From NCBI GenBank assembly GCA_951640165.1, contig OX621244.1, positions 14,960,001 to 15,024,000 on the forward strand: DNA of 64,000 bases. The letters run 5' to 3'. Source of the DNA: Pseudoips prasinana. Lineage: Eukaryota > Arthropoda > Insecta > Lepidoptera > Nolidae. Positions 34,345-45,740 of the stretch are shown piece by piece (within the stretch, counting starts at the first letter, position 1; every line of letters starts with the position of its first letter). The notes under the pieces are model-generated. The model had not been told where the DNA came from, ran no database searches, and was given only the letters and a program-made list of their open reading frames with translations. A program made the translations under genes and the position numbers.

Positions 34345-34487
34345 CATATAATTGACGGACACAAAGTAAATCCAGACTCAGAACCACTATTTATGGGCAC
34401 ACACATTTTTGAACTGCGCGGGATGTGATCCCGGGACACGAAGTTGCGAGGCCACTGTATTAGCCGCTGTGCCACACGTGCAAGCTC
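34345..34487 (-). mobile_element. SINE family B
   Basis: Minus strand: head 'gtgtggcacagcggctaata', body 'ctgagtctggatttactttg', 'tgtccgtcaattat'. The tRNA-like half is worn. Confidence 0.75.
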
Positions 34488-36599
34488 TGTACGGCAATAT
34501 CGACTAAAATAAGATAGTTGATAGTCACTGCAACTGATATTCAGTTGTTTTTAGTTTAACCACTTAGGAGTTCCATTTATTTTATTGACGCCAGGTTTTT
34601 ATTCTCCGCATTACGTTATTTTACTAGATCACATAAAATAATGCGGTTGTGTCTACCTAATGATAACTTATTCACTCTATTCCATATTTATTCATGATAT
34701 ATTCAATCAAAACAAATTTCATCTAACACAACAATATTATAGAAACAAATCATCAAATCTATTAATAACAAAAACAGTACTAAGATTTGTCAAATAAAAT
34801 CATCATTTGTATATCTAACTACACCTACGTAATTTAAAACAATGCTCAATTACTTCTGCCACCTACTGTTCAAGGATTGGTCGTCGCAGTACATATTCTT
34901 CTTATATCATACAGTAACTCAACTCAACTTATTGGATTAAATTTTCTAGCTTCATTTTCAAATTTTGTAATGAACGACCAAAACTTTAGTAAATAAATGT
35001 CTATTGAGAACTATATTTAGCATTTGGGACAAGTGAATTAAATTTAGACTAAACAAAGCTTAATGTCGCAAACAATACGTTTCTTGGTCGTGAGACAGAA
35101 TGCTATGCTATACTCTTCTTGGTGTTGGCATCTATCTGTTAGAGTCTGTTTAATTGTGTTTTTAATCATTCATCTGACAATAGAGGCAAGCAAAGGGTCA
35201 AGTTATCTACCTAAATAAAATAATATACACCTAAACCACACCAGATGCCACTTCTTTTGAGATTTCAATCTCAATTCAGGAAGACACTAAGAACACAAAC
35301 GGCAAACTTATAATGAAAAGACAACATTCCTAGAGCAATCCTGTTTTAAACAATTTGTTACTATAAATGAGTTGCATAACGGTAGCCTGAATCACAGAAT
35401 TTTCTTGCGTGTGCGAGCTTATTGTAAGTAGTTGAGATACTGTTTGTTCTATAAAGGTTATATATATAGACTTCCATGTTCAGTGAAATGAGAAACTTTA
35501 ACAAATGGTGCCTTATTCATCACAGAATGACTTACTGTTTGTTTCACAGACGTAATTCGTTTTGTCTTGATAAATTTGAATAAATGAATGTTGAAATCAT
35601 ATTCATTGTGTGGCACGCCTATTTTTGGTTCTCTACGTTCATTATTTTGAGGACTAAGACTCACGTTGATTCTACGTGTCACATTTGAGAATAACTATAT
35701 TCTATTCTACAAAAAATTAATACCTTTTAGGAATTTACTCCAAAAAACATTTGATCCATTAAACTATAATTGGTTTGAAAACAGCGTAGATGTTAAGAGT
35801 TCCTTCGAGAGGTCTTAATTTCTGAAATAAAACTCATAATGACTGATAGTTTATCTGTAGCTAAATTAACAGATTTTGTGAGTTCCTGGATTCAGCCACA
35901 ACACATCGAATATTGTACGCATTGCTGAGAATGCAACCGCGAGCGCGTTTTTATGTACCATCAGTGTCTTCCATGACCCTTTGTTTACATTCATAACGAT
36001 GTAATGCCCTCAGTGATACTTAAACGAAAAAATAGTTCGTAACTCTTCATATCAACGTAGCCCACAACCAACACTTGCATTTGAGATCTGAATCCTAGAA
36101 CGCTACTCCATAGGCCGGTGCTGCACAGAAAGCCTCTTAGGCTGATAGTAAAAAACTAGTACTTTTACTAGTATTCTAATTTACTTAACTGATAATAAAT
36201 GAAATTTTCACCTTAAGGAATTTGTATACGTGAGAGTTCCGTAAAAAAAGTTGAGCTAACTGAAATAAAATTCATAATTACAGTTACAAGAAATGTTTTT
36301 TTTTCTCTTTCTGTATTTTTTACCTTATCTATGGTTAAGTCCAAAAAGTTACTACAATCATGATTTGTGATTGTAACTAAAAAATAAAACCGAATCTGTC
36401 AAGATTTAACGCCTAAAGATAAGTCTAAAATTAAATCGTACGCGGTCCAGCATTTAAAAACTCAATGCAGTAAAAAACAACATAGAAATTTAGGATCATA
36501 TTACGAAAATCCATTAGTTGGAGCAAGCAATAAAAATAGAAACGACGTCACATGTAGGGACGACCCTAAAATCAGTCACTCGAAATAAAAAGGTGATAA
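34488..36599. other. 2.1 kb AT-rich DNA, one short repeat piece
   Basis: The only repeat seen is 'agaaagcctcttaggctgat' at about 36128, also present at 45002-45020 and, reversed, at 17850-17870. No gene or RNA is supported. Confidence 0.45.
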
Positions 36600-36935
36600 A
36601 AGGAAATTCACATTTCATCTTGATAAGGAGATAAAGTGTGTTAACCGTGTGGTTTCCGGCCTAGAAAGAATAACAGGGCCACCTCTTACCATCCCGTGAG
36701 CGCTATAAAAGGCGACTAAGGGATCTTAGTCGCCTTTTATAGCGCTCTGGCATATACCTAGTGTATCCACACCAGGTAGCCAAGCAGCAGCGTCACCTGT
36801 GTCCTAGCTACCACCTAACTGCGGTCACCAACTCGCTTGTCAAGCGCGGTGACTAAGGCAACTCCCTCCAAATGGCAACATTATACCAACCTTTGGGGAG
36901 GCCTATGTCCAGCCGTGGATGATGAAGGCTCTAGA
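36600..36935 (+). mobile_element. RTE-tailed nonautonomous repeat with an internal inverted duplication
   Basis: It begins 'gtgtggtttccggcctagaa', passes 'aaggcgactaagggat' and ends 'ggggaggcctatgtccagcc' before 'gtggatgatga', matching a very common lepidopteran repeat whose end is that of RTE LINEs. At 36698-36747 the 'gcgctataaaaggcgactaag' part (split here) is followed at once by its inverted copy. Confidence 0.7.
36698..36747. repeat. 23-bp perfect hairpin, 4-nt loop
   Basis: Arms 36698-36720 and 36725-36747 are perfectly complementary around loop GGAT. Confidence 0.95.
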
Positions 36936-37643
36936 CGAAGAAGACAAAGACTATCTTTAATTTCCTTAGTGCCACAAATATACTAAGGAAGTTGTAAAAA
37001 TAAGCTAAGCAAATAAATATTATGAAATAGCGCACAATGAATCTAGCCGAAATTTTCTACAACATGTAGTAGGTATTTTATGAACGCTTTTTCAGCGGTT
37101 GTCTTGACCCAATTTCTTGTTTCCAATTCCACCCGCATGTATGGATATTTGACTGAGTCTTTGATCTTGCAGTAACGTATTCAACTGCTGATAATGAGAT
37201 CCTAGATTCATACCCCGGGTCGTGCTGAACAGTGATATTTAGATTAATATGTTAAGAAAAATTCTCAGTATCAGACCGGAGTCTTAGAGTTAGTAGTTTT
37301 AATTGCTTTGGGGAACACTTAAAACTTCCGGTTGAGCATCTGACCTGTTTCCGATTGTGTCGGTAAGACATCCCATCATCTTCAGTCTTTACGCATACAC
37401 CGGTGAACTTTAATATGTCCTCCGCAGATGACTAGGCTCCATTAAGAACGGCAGCAGGGCTGACCGAACAGGACATTATGATTACAAACACAGTTAAAGT
37501 AGAGTATGAAGGAACTGTTTTAGCATATAATTATAAACTATCTGCCTAAATTTACTGGGTTATTTCATTTTAGATGATCGGCGCAAACCATATAAATTTC
37601 TGCAATAATTAAAAATAAAATATATCTTTTGTCGTACATGTTG
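36936..37643. other. Spacer, nothing recognised
   Basis: No feature is supported here. Confidence 0.5.
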
Positions 37644-37782
37644 TACATATGCTAGCACATTCAGCTACCCCAATTTGTCAAATTTCTTTTAACGATTTTC
37701 AACTTTATCACAAAAGCATAAGGTTTACTTTGAATTGGGGAAACTTGATAGATTGGGGTAGCTTGATGTGCTGGCGTCTGTA
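37644..37782. mobile_element. TA-flanked MITE, copy 2
   Basis: TA stands on both sides. The inner repeats run 'agctaccccaatttgtcaaa' on the left against 'gattggggtagct' on the right, and 'gatgtgctggcgtctg' closes the right end. A TA target and CAG-like ends suggest a Tc1/mariner-mobilised MITE. Confidence 0.8.
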
Positions 37783-38524
37783 CCTTTTAATACCTACCCG
37801 CTTTATTTCGTACTTGAAGAAATCGATGGTATAAACAAATGTAGTGAATATGGTAAACAAATTGAAATGAAACGATTTCACAAACGTGATAGCAACAAGA
37901 ATACGGCCGAAAATGACTGTGCCATATAGGGTATACAACTGACTGTACTTAGCTTGTGGGCTCTAAATGTTTGTTGACGGTCCTATTCTGATGAAATATG
38001 ACTCAAAATAGTTGTACGACGCCCTATAACTTAGTTATAGTAGTTTGTTATTATAGTTAATTTAGCTGATATTTTTCTGTTTCTTATAAGTTAAGTTAAT
38101 TATTTAAACATGTATTTCTTTATTTTCACATAATAATTGAATAAAATTATAAATAGTTGTTAGTATAGTTCTTAAATGTATAGTTCTCCTTTAGAACAAG
38201 GAATCGAGTGGCTAGCACGTGTCACTAATCTTAAGTATGTAATTAATCTTAAGTATATGTTATTTAAATACTGGCACTGCACGGTAGCTTAAAAAAATTT
38301 GACGATTCCACATAAATGTCAATTATTTACGGAATAATTAATTTTTGACTTTGACTTTGACAACCAGCTTCTAGATCTCAACTGCTTGAAATCTCTTCCT
38401 AGGTGTCATATTTTAAGTATGTACTTACCATATTGTTCAGGACTGGAACATTTCGGCTCCATCAGTCTGTCAGATTAGTGATACGTTTTGTTGTGAAATA
38501 ACATCTAGGAAATGTTTTTTTTGT
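37783..38524. other. Spacer, nothing recognised
   Basis: No feature is supported here. Confidence 0.5.
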
Positions 38525-38795
38525 CGGGCTAGTTGGCGTGGTTGGTTAATGCTTGCCTTTCACGCCACAGGTCGTGGCTTCTATTCCCATCCAGGACAAA
38601 TATTTGAGTGCATGAACATGTCTGTTTGTCCTGGGTCTAGGTGTCATTATCTATATTAGTACGTATTTACAAAATAAAAGTAGTATATGTAGTATACCTA
38701 CCAGTTATCTGGTTTCCATAGTACAAGTTCTGCTTAATTTGGAATCGGATGGCCGTGTGTGAATAATGTCCCAGGATATTATTATTATTATATCA
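38525..38795 (+). mobile_element. SINE family A
   Basis: Head 'gttggcgtggttggttaatg', then body and tail as at 9575, ending in ATT repeats. Confidence 0.88.
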
Positions 38796-39470
38796 TCACA
38801 ATGTAAACGGGAATCTTCAAATTATACCTACTTTTGTTAGTTTTAGATAATGATATGAATATTTGATTGCATACCGAGACGACCAAGACGTAAGTTAACA
38901 TTTTAAGGATGCAAAACTATAAAAAAATATCTTTATGAAATAAAAATGCTCTCATCTACTAGGAAGACGACAGCATTTTTATTTAATAAGACACAGAATA
39001 AGGCCATGCCAACAAGAGGCGATATCTTAAGAATCAACACGAACCGCCCACAGCACAATGTTCAACAAGATTCAAACCAATGATGGCGCACTAAATTAGC
39101 CATGTCGACTTTTATAGCCGGACATTTGTGACACTGACATTGACTGGTGCTAACACGTGATTTCAAAAGATGTGATTGCTTACAATAGTAAGAGCAACAA
39201 AACTAACAATATAACAATGGAACTAAGTGTTATATAAGTTTGAAGATCGAGGGGTCAACGTCCTCGTTATGGTTTTTGGCGTTCACGCAACTTCTTCTCC
39301 ATTACATTTTTAGTATAGATAATGCTGTACAGCTGATTAATTAGATATAATAAGTTGGTTTGAAAATAACGCGTCAAAATAGTGAAGTTGATAAAAAAAA
39401 ACCGATTTTAATCCAATCAAAATTGGGCCTCCGTGACACTTAGTAAACTACTAAGTAGCAATATAGAACA
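38796..39470. other. Spacer, nothing recognised
   Basis: No feature is supported here. Confidence 0.5.
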
Positions 39471-39677
39471 CTAACTATGCCGCAGGGTTTTACTCCCGTT
39501 AAACTTTATAAATTATAGCCATTGTGTTATTCGGATAAGCTATATTACTACAAAGTTTCATCAAAATCCGTTTGGCAGTTTTTGCGTGAAAGATTAACTA
39601 ACGTCCAAATATCCATACATCCACTATACTACTACATCTATACTCACAAACTTTCGAATTTATTACATTAGTAGGGA
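39471..39677 (-). mobile_element. Lep1-like Helitron
   Basis: On the minus strand it starts TCCCTACTAATG, has 'acggattttgatgaaacttt' and ends 'gtaaaaccctgcggcatagtTAG', a worn version of the CTAGT end with its small hairpin. Confidence 0.75.
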
Positions 39678-39789
39678 GGATTTGAACAAATTTTGAAAGG
39701 ATTTACCATATAAAATGTTTTTACATGTTCCCGTATGTTGTTTGTTGTAAAAATAAAAATATTAGATGTATTAAAACAACTGACTAACC

Positions 39790-40080
39790 TGTTGATCTAG
39801 TGGTTAGTGACCCTGACTGCCAAGTCTTCGGTATCCGCTTCGATCCCAACCCAGGCCAAATCTTTGTGTGATGAGTAGAATTATTTTTTCTGTGTCTCGA
39901 TGTTAATTATCCAATGTATGTATGTATTTAGAATTATACAAGTAAGTTCATCAGTTCTCTGGATGCCATAGTACAGACTCAGCCTAGTTTAGGATCAAAT
40001 GGCCCAGCCATTTGATCCTAAACTAGGCTGAGTCTGTAAGATGTTTCAAGATATTTATTAATAATATTTTTACTGTACTT
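39790..40080 (+). mobile_element. tRNA-derived SINE with inverted duplication in its tail
   Basis: The head 'gatctagtggttagtgaccc' and B-box-like 'cttcgatccc' mark a tRNA-derived SINE, and the tail matches family A ('ccatagtacagactcagcct', 'agtttaggatcaaatggcc'). The tail is followed directly by its own inverted copy (39973-40003 with 40007-40037, 31-bp perfect arms, 3-nt loop) before the family ending resumes. Confidence 0.85.
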
Positions 40081-40199
40081 TGCATATGCTTGCACATAGA
40101 TAAATGACAATGATTCTGAACGAAAGTATCCTATACAATGTATCCGTCGACAAATGGAACATAATAATAGCTTAATAAATTTCATAATTTTACTATAGC

Positions 40200-40385
40200 A
40201 ATATCACCACCCCATCTCATCGCGTGGGTAGCATAGCAATCCTCCGGAGGGAATATCTCCCAGAGAACAGGCAGGATAGTCTCTCTATGTTCTGTGACCA
40301 TCATACTGGGATCGCCAACCTGTCTGCCAAGCGTGACGGTTACGGCATATCCTTCTCAATGATGGACACAACTACATAGTGGAAA
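40200..40385 (+). repeat. RTE-associated nonautonomous repeat, fragment
   Basis: It shares 'gatcgccaacc.gtctgccaagcgtg' in two short blocks and 'cagagaac.ggcag' with 55980-56205. The RTE-like 3' end is worn here. Confidence 0.6.
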
Positions 40386-40444
40386 TATTTTGTGGAGGCA
40401 TTTGTAGAATATACTAATTACTTCGTAACACTTTGTATTTTGAA

Positions 40445-40765
40445 CTAGCTGTGCCCCGCGGTTTTACCTGCGTTAAACTTTATAAATTATCACAGCTCAT
40501 CCCCCGTAGGTGATAGCGTGATAATATGTAGATTATATGTTGACCCGACCTCTTAGTAATATCCATGTAAAATTTGAAGTAAATCCAAGCAGTACTTTTT
40601 GAGTTTAGCCCGGACATACATACAGACAAACAGATAAACAGACAAAAATTCTAAAAACTATATTTTTGGCTTCGAGTTGGATAGTAGATCACGCCCCAAG
40701 TATCCTTTTAAAAAAATATTCAATGTACAGTTTTGACTTTCCTACGATTTTATTATATGTATAGA
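40445..40765 (-). mobile_element. Helitron-like nonautonomous element, intact ends
   Basis: On the minus strand it begins TCTATACATATAATAAAATC and ends with 'gtaaaaccgcggggcacag' and CTAG, followed by host T. A 5-bp hairpin at the GCGG..CCGC motif precedes the end. It is the same subfamily as 53176-53489. Confidence 0.88.
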
Positions 40766-41157
40766 TGACATGATCACGACTACAGCAAGTACCATAACCC
40801 TGTCAGGTTTAAATTGATAAGGATATAAGTTACTTCTTCGTGATTTCTTCCTATGAATTGCGTAATTACCTACACATTTTTGTGTACGAAGTGAAACAGG
40901 TCAACTGTGATTCCTTTTGAAGTCGATTGCCTTAAATCATAAAGACAAATAACGGAAAATAACGACGTCCCTAAAGATGTTTGTCTTGTTTGACATTCTT
41001 CGGAAACACATTCAAGCGTTAAATGGAAATTACAAGAAAATGGATACATTTTTTAGTTAATGAAATTCTTATCATTGCTATTGTTTAGGATTTTGAGATA
41101 ATTTTTCAATGTATGATTAGTGAATCAATGTATGTGTATGAGTGTGTGTGTTCTGTG
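40766..41157. other. Spacer, nothing recognised
   Basis: No feature is supported here. Confidence 0.5.
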
Positions 41158-41228
41158 TGCTAGATGCACTCACCCGGCCGTAAGCGATCGGCTAGGTTAA
41201 GCAACTAGGCTCGCGGTCAATCTATAGA

Positions 41229-41870
41229 TTTTTTTATACAACTTAGTTAGTATACAAGCGTACGGCCCACCTGATGGTTAGTGGTCACCGTAGCCTATGA
41301 ACGCTTGCAACACCAAGGGCATCATTAGCGCGTTGCCGACCCTTTAGAAACATTACAACGCCCTTTTTGAAGGGTCCCATGCTGCAGTCTCTTGGGAAAA
41401 CCGTAACAGGGAGTTCATTCCACAACCTCAACGTACGTGGGAGGAAGTTTCACTGAAAGCGAACCGTACGTGATCGAAAAGGTTCGAGAATGTGAGGATG
41501 AACTCCCTGTCTGTGGTGAGAGGTGCGATAGTAGAAGGTGGCCGTGGGTATCAAATCAAATAATTCCTCTGTATAAACATCCGATCCCATTGTATAAACG
41601 GTAGAAAACACAGAGAGTGGCAAAGTCTCTCCTTAGACTTAAGGGTTCAATGTGTCTATATAGCCTAGGATCGTCGATAATTCTCACAGCGCGTCTTTGG
41701 ACTGAGTCAAGAGGCCCAAGCTGGTAACCTGGTGCCCTCGCCCACAGGTGACAACAGTACTCCATATGGGGCCGGACTTGTGCTTTATACAGCAATAGCC
41801 TTTGCCTCGGAGTGAAATACTGTTTCACCCTGTTAAGCACACCAAGCTTCTTTCATGCCAGTTTGGCCTT
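41229..41870 (-). mobile_element. 5'-truncated Jockey/CR1-like LINE inside the 5S SINE
   Basis: The T run at 41229 is the tail of a minus-strand insertion that keeps the 3' UTR and the reverse-transcriptase C-terminus. Its 3' part, 'cacctgatggttagtggtca', resembles that at 44516-44650. Confidence 0.82.
41300..41840 (-). pseudogene. LINE reverse transcriptase C-terminus
   Basis: A 94-residue frame (41556-41840) reads VKQYFTPRQRLLLYKAQVRP, HMEYCCHLWA, then LDSVQRRAVRIIDDP and LRRDFATLCVFYRLYNG. These are the standard closing blocks of Jockey/CR1-type proteins (VRPHMEYC..LW, LxxVQRRA, RRDxxxLCVFYR). After a frameshift near 41550 the end block is still readable (NFLPRTLRLWNELP). It is truncated and not functional. 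Confidence 0.85.
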
Positions 41871-42060
41871 AATCTAGAAGGATGACCAGTAAAGTGGTTT
41901 ATTTTCTGAGAGTCTGCGTGCTTCGGAGGGCACGTTAAGCTATCGGTCCCAGTTGTAGTCATTAGACAACAATCGTTAAGCCATGTCTGAGGACTCCTGG
42001 GCGGCTTGAATGACTAAGACACTAGTGTAACCACTGCCCATACGATAAGTAAGTAAGCAA

Positions 42061-42599
42061 GTAAATAATATGTATACATTGTTATTATATGGAGTATTTA
42101 TGTAAATACTACTTAAAAAACATATCTCTTATTTCAATTAACAATATCTACCCACATTTTTATATTCTCTTTTGTATTTTCTATGTTGGAAACAAACAAA
42201 TAAAATAAATATTTAAAAGGATACTTAATTATCTATTTACAATTTGTTTACAGCTTGAGTGACCTGAATCTAACGATAACACAAGTACTATAGTTAAAGT
42301 TTAACAAAGTGGTTCTCTTTCTGTCCTGGTTTTTGAGATTTCCATCGGAATAAAAGGATTTGCCAGATAGAGTGGGGGTTTACAGATTACCCAGGATGTG
42401 CCACTTAGGGAACCTCCTTTCATGCCCCTAGTGATCGCTACTAATAATGCGAAACTCACAACCAAACCATCTGGGCAGATGCATTGTAAATAACCATTGA
42501 ATCGCCAAGGACAAGATCATTAATACACTTCTACCCTCATTTACAATAATATATTGGTAGTATAACTATCAAATACAATAGAGGAATTTGAAAAGTTAG
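42061..42599. other. Spacer, nothing recognised
   Basis: No feature is supported here. Confidence 0.5.
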
Positions 42600-42810
42600 C
42601 TAAGTAGGTCTTCTTCTTAGCGTTCCGATGGCAAACTCGTTAATTTTTTGTGGCCCAGAACGTGGCCACACTGATTGCCCTGCTTGTGGCATTTCTAAGA
42701 TCCTGCCATGAACATGTAGCAGGGCAGGTTGGGCAAGCTGTTAGATGGGCCATGGATTGGACCGATGATCCGCAAATACAGTCCAGGCTGCTCGACAGTT
42801 CGTCAGTCAC
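42600..42810 (+). repeat. GC-richer block, probable old repeat
   Basis: A 200-bp patch ('gatcctgccatgaacatgta', 'gcagggcaggttgggcaagc') stands out from AT-rich surroundings. No second copy is visible in the window and no frame is convincing. Confidence 0.3.
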
Positions 42811-43324
42811 AGGTAGGTAGGTTATGTCTTTAAGAAACCGTGGGACACAGGTAAATAAATCAAAACCGAACTATTATTACGTCATATTATTTAAGTGAAC
42901 TGTCATACTAAGTATTATATGTAATGACTCAAGTGTTTTGGTCTCAATCGTATTGTACATACAGAAGCAAGTCACTCCGCTTAACAATTGATGTTAACTA
43001 ATCACAATGAAATATTTATTTTTTCGTTACCAGTACTTTGTTTAATGGTCAATAATTTGTGACCGCAATATTTTAGACTAGTACATATATTAGGATTACT
43101 AAAATAATTATGCTTACGAAGTCTGGTAAAACTCGGATCGTTATTTATAAAATATTGGAAGTCTATGCTATCTGCCGCTCTTAAAACATTTTTAAGAATT
43201 GGTTAATGTAAGGTTTTTTCTACTCGTTCAAATTTAACAGGATATTTAAAAACAAAAGTTTAAAATTAATAAAATGTATCTATGAGTACGTCAGTAAGAA
43301 ATTTGAATGGTAATTTTTGTAGGT
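42811..43324. other. Spacer, nothing recognised
   Basis: No feature is supported here. Confidence 0.5.
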
Positions 43325-43580
43325 AAATAATAATAATATCCTGGGACATTATTCACACATGGCCATCTGATCTTATAAACTAAGCAGAGCTTGTACTATG
43401 GAAACCAGATAACTGGTTGCTACTTATATTTTTTTTGTAAATACATACTTATACAGATATTTAACACCCAGACTAAGGACATACAGACTTGTTCATGCAC
43501 ACAAATATCTGTCCCGGGTTGGAATCGAACCCACGAACTGCGGCATGAAAGGCAGCTTATTTTCCAAACACGCCAACAAA
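43325..43580 (-). mobile_element. SINE family A
   Basis: Minus strand: head 'ttggcgtgtttggaaaataa', B box 'gggttcgattcc', body and tail as usual. Confidence 0.85.
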
Positions 43581-44515
43581 ACAAAATAAATATCAATCCT
43601 ATTATTCTGTAGTAATTTTGTTTAACATTAGGGAATAAATTCTCTATTTCTATGTATTAAAAAGTAATTGGATAAGTTGCATATTTGGTTTACAAAAGTT
43701 TATTTGCTTATGCCACTGTCGGTTTAAAAGGGTTCTAAATACGTGGCAATTATGTGTTTTAAAATATAAGGCGTATTTATGACGTAAAGGTTCTTTATAA
43801 TAGATAGTACAGCTAAACTCTACAAACCATTTCGACACATTATCCTCATGACACATTACAAATGAACAAAAATTATTCATCAGTCCAAATCTTGAGTGAT
43901 AACAGCCGAAATAATATTAATATTAATGAAATATTCCCCACTTTAATAAGGCAATTAATATGCCCATGCGCATAAAACAAGATGGCGGGTATAGCGGTCA
44001 GTGGGAGTGGTAAGACGCTTCGCGAGCGCTCATTGGCGCTAGTTATCATTTAATTATGATCCGAATGAAGATGCTACGATAAGCAGTTGCTACTGTATTC
44101 CGGCCATTCGTCTTATTAGTAAGTTAGAATACTTAGAACGGTGGGCATGACTGTGTCGAAAGCTCGTTATGACTGATGTTAATTGGGATTTGTTCTTATG
44201 GCCAAGTTATTGATTATGGAGCTCAAAGCTTAAAATGTCTTACTTGGATATATCGTAGTATCTTTTGATGAATATTATTACAAAATGATATACAATGTGC
44301 AATAAGAATTTAAATATTTTCTTTAAATGAGTCCATCACATTTAAGTATAATAAATCCAATCGACCGGTCGAAAATAAAATTGAGTGATTTTTTCCGATA
44401 GTGCCCACACCATAGCTAGATGTCTTCCACGAAGACAGAATTTGATCCATTTCCGTAGTAAAACCAATAAATGGTTATCATACTTAAAGACAAACCGCAC
44501 ACCCCGCCATGGTTT
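43581..44515. other. Spacer, nothing recognised
   Basis: No feature is supported here. Confidence 0.5.
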
Positions 44516-44650
44516 ACCTTTTTTTTTTTATGTCAGAGGTCGACAATCGAGCAAGTGGGTCACCTGATGGTAAGTGATCACCACCGCCCATGGAACTCGC
44601 AACACCAGAGGAGTCGCGGGTGCGTTGCCGGCCTTTAAGAGTCAGCAAAC
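44516..44650 (-). mobile_element. LINE 3' end (Jockey-like)
   Basis: A T run (the tail) is followed by 'gggtcacctgatggtaagtg', 'atcaccaccgcccatgg' and 'gcgttgccggcctttaag', the familiar lepidopteran LINE 3' UTR. No coding part remains. Confidence 0.7.
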
Positions 44651-45392
44651 AAGTGTTGCTGACCCTTCCCCCCACCCCGATGAGCTCTGGCGACCTTACT
44701 CACACTCAGAAACACAACATTAAATTATTAATGTTATTATTAAGGGATGTCTTCTGTCTCTCTTAAGCTACCTCCGACCTGCAATCGGACGAGCGGACCC
44801 TGTTTTTTGTTTCATTTTAACGTAGAGCGACACTTACACAGAATGTACCTAAAATCCAACCCTTTCATGCATCTCCACGTCAGTAAGCGCCTTGAGCTGA
44901 AGTTCAAATCCCAAAGGAGTTCCCTCCTGGCGGGGATTTCTTAGATTGTAGTCTGAATTGCTAGACGGCTTAAACGTTCGATTCTATAGTCTGGTGAAGC
45001 ATAGAAAGCCTCCTAGGCTTACTGTTAACGACACATGTTAAAAAGAAAACAGGTGTACGATTGCGTACAGGCGGTCACGTCGACTCGCAGGTAATAGGCA
45101 CATTACGTATGCTAAGATTTGAATTCTTTCTTACATTTCTCCCAAAGAAATACTTACTTGCAATTAAAATGCTTTTTAGTTACTTCAAATTATGAGTATG
45201 AATTACATTAATTACATTCAAATTATGAATAATTGAAAGGTCAGCTACCTTCAACTCTGGTAAAAGGTTTGCGTTCGTGCACACGTCAACTTTTTAGCTC
45301 GACTGAAGTTTCTCTTGCCTATTACACTGAACTAGTTAAAAAACTAGAAATGAATTAGAATACTTTTTTCTATGTACCTACACTCATTAGAC
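44651..45392. other. Spacer with a short repeat piece
   Basis: 'gtgaagcatagaaagcctcc' at about 44993 belongs to a small dispersed repeat also seen near 36120 and 17850. Nothing else is supported. Confidence 0.45.
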
Positions 45393-45600
45393 TGCACGTG
45401 TGGCGCAGCGGCTTAGACAGTCGCCTCGCCGCTTCGTGTCGCGGGTTCGAGTCCCGCGCTGGACAATTATTTGTGTGATCCACAAATAGTTGTTCTGAGT
45501 CTGGATGTAACTTGTGTCCGTCTATTACATGTTTGTAAAGTACCCCGCGACACAGGGATTAAATTCCCTAATGCGGGCGTTGTCTTTTAAAAAACAAAAG
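45393..45600 (+). mobile_element. SINE family B, best copy
   Basis: The head 'gtgtggcgcagcggcttaga' and B box GGTTCGAGTCC (polymerase III promoter) lead into 'ttatttgtgtgatccacaaa', 'tagttgttctgagtctgg', 'tgtgtccg' and a GC-rich end 'cgcgacacagggattaaatt'. It is closed by an A-rich tail. Confidence 0.9.
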
Positions 45601-45740
45601 AAAAAAAAATACGAAAAGTATTTAAGGAGTCTAGTCCATGCATAAAATAAAGCAAATTAGTTTTGCCCTACCAAAGTAACTAAAAAATAAGGGAAGCACA
45701 TACCTGTCGAATTGATATCCACTTTATTTGTGAAGTCGAT

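Larger units (their letters stand above)
41158..42060 (+). mobile_element. 5S-derived SINE split by a LINE fragment
   Basis: The left part (41158-41228) has 'aagcgatcggctaggttaag' and 'ctcgcggtcaat'. The right part (41880-42060) resumes at 'gatgaccagtaaagtgg' and carries the body to a TAAG-repeat tail. The break lies exactly inside the 5S-like region. AATCTATAG and AATCTAGAAG flank the insert and look like its worn target duplication. Confidence 0.85.
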
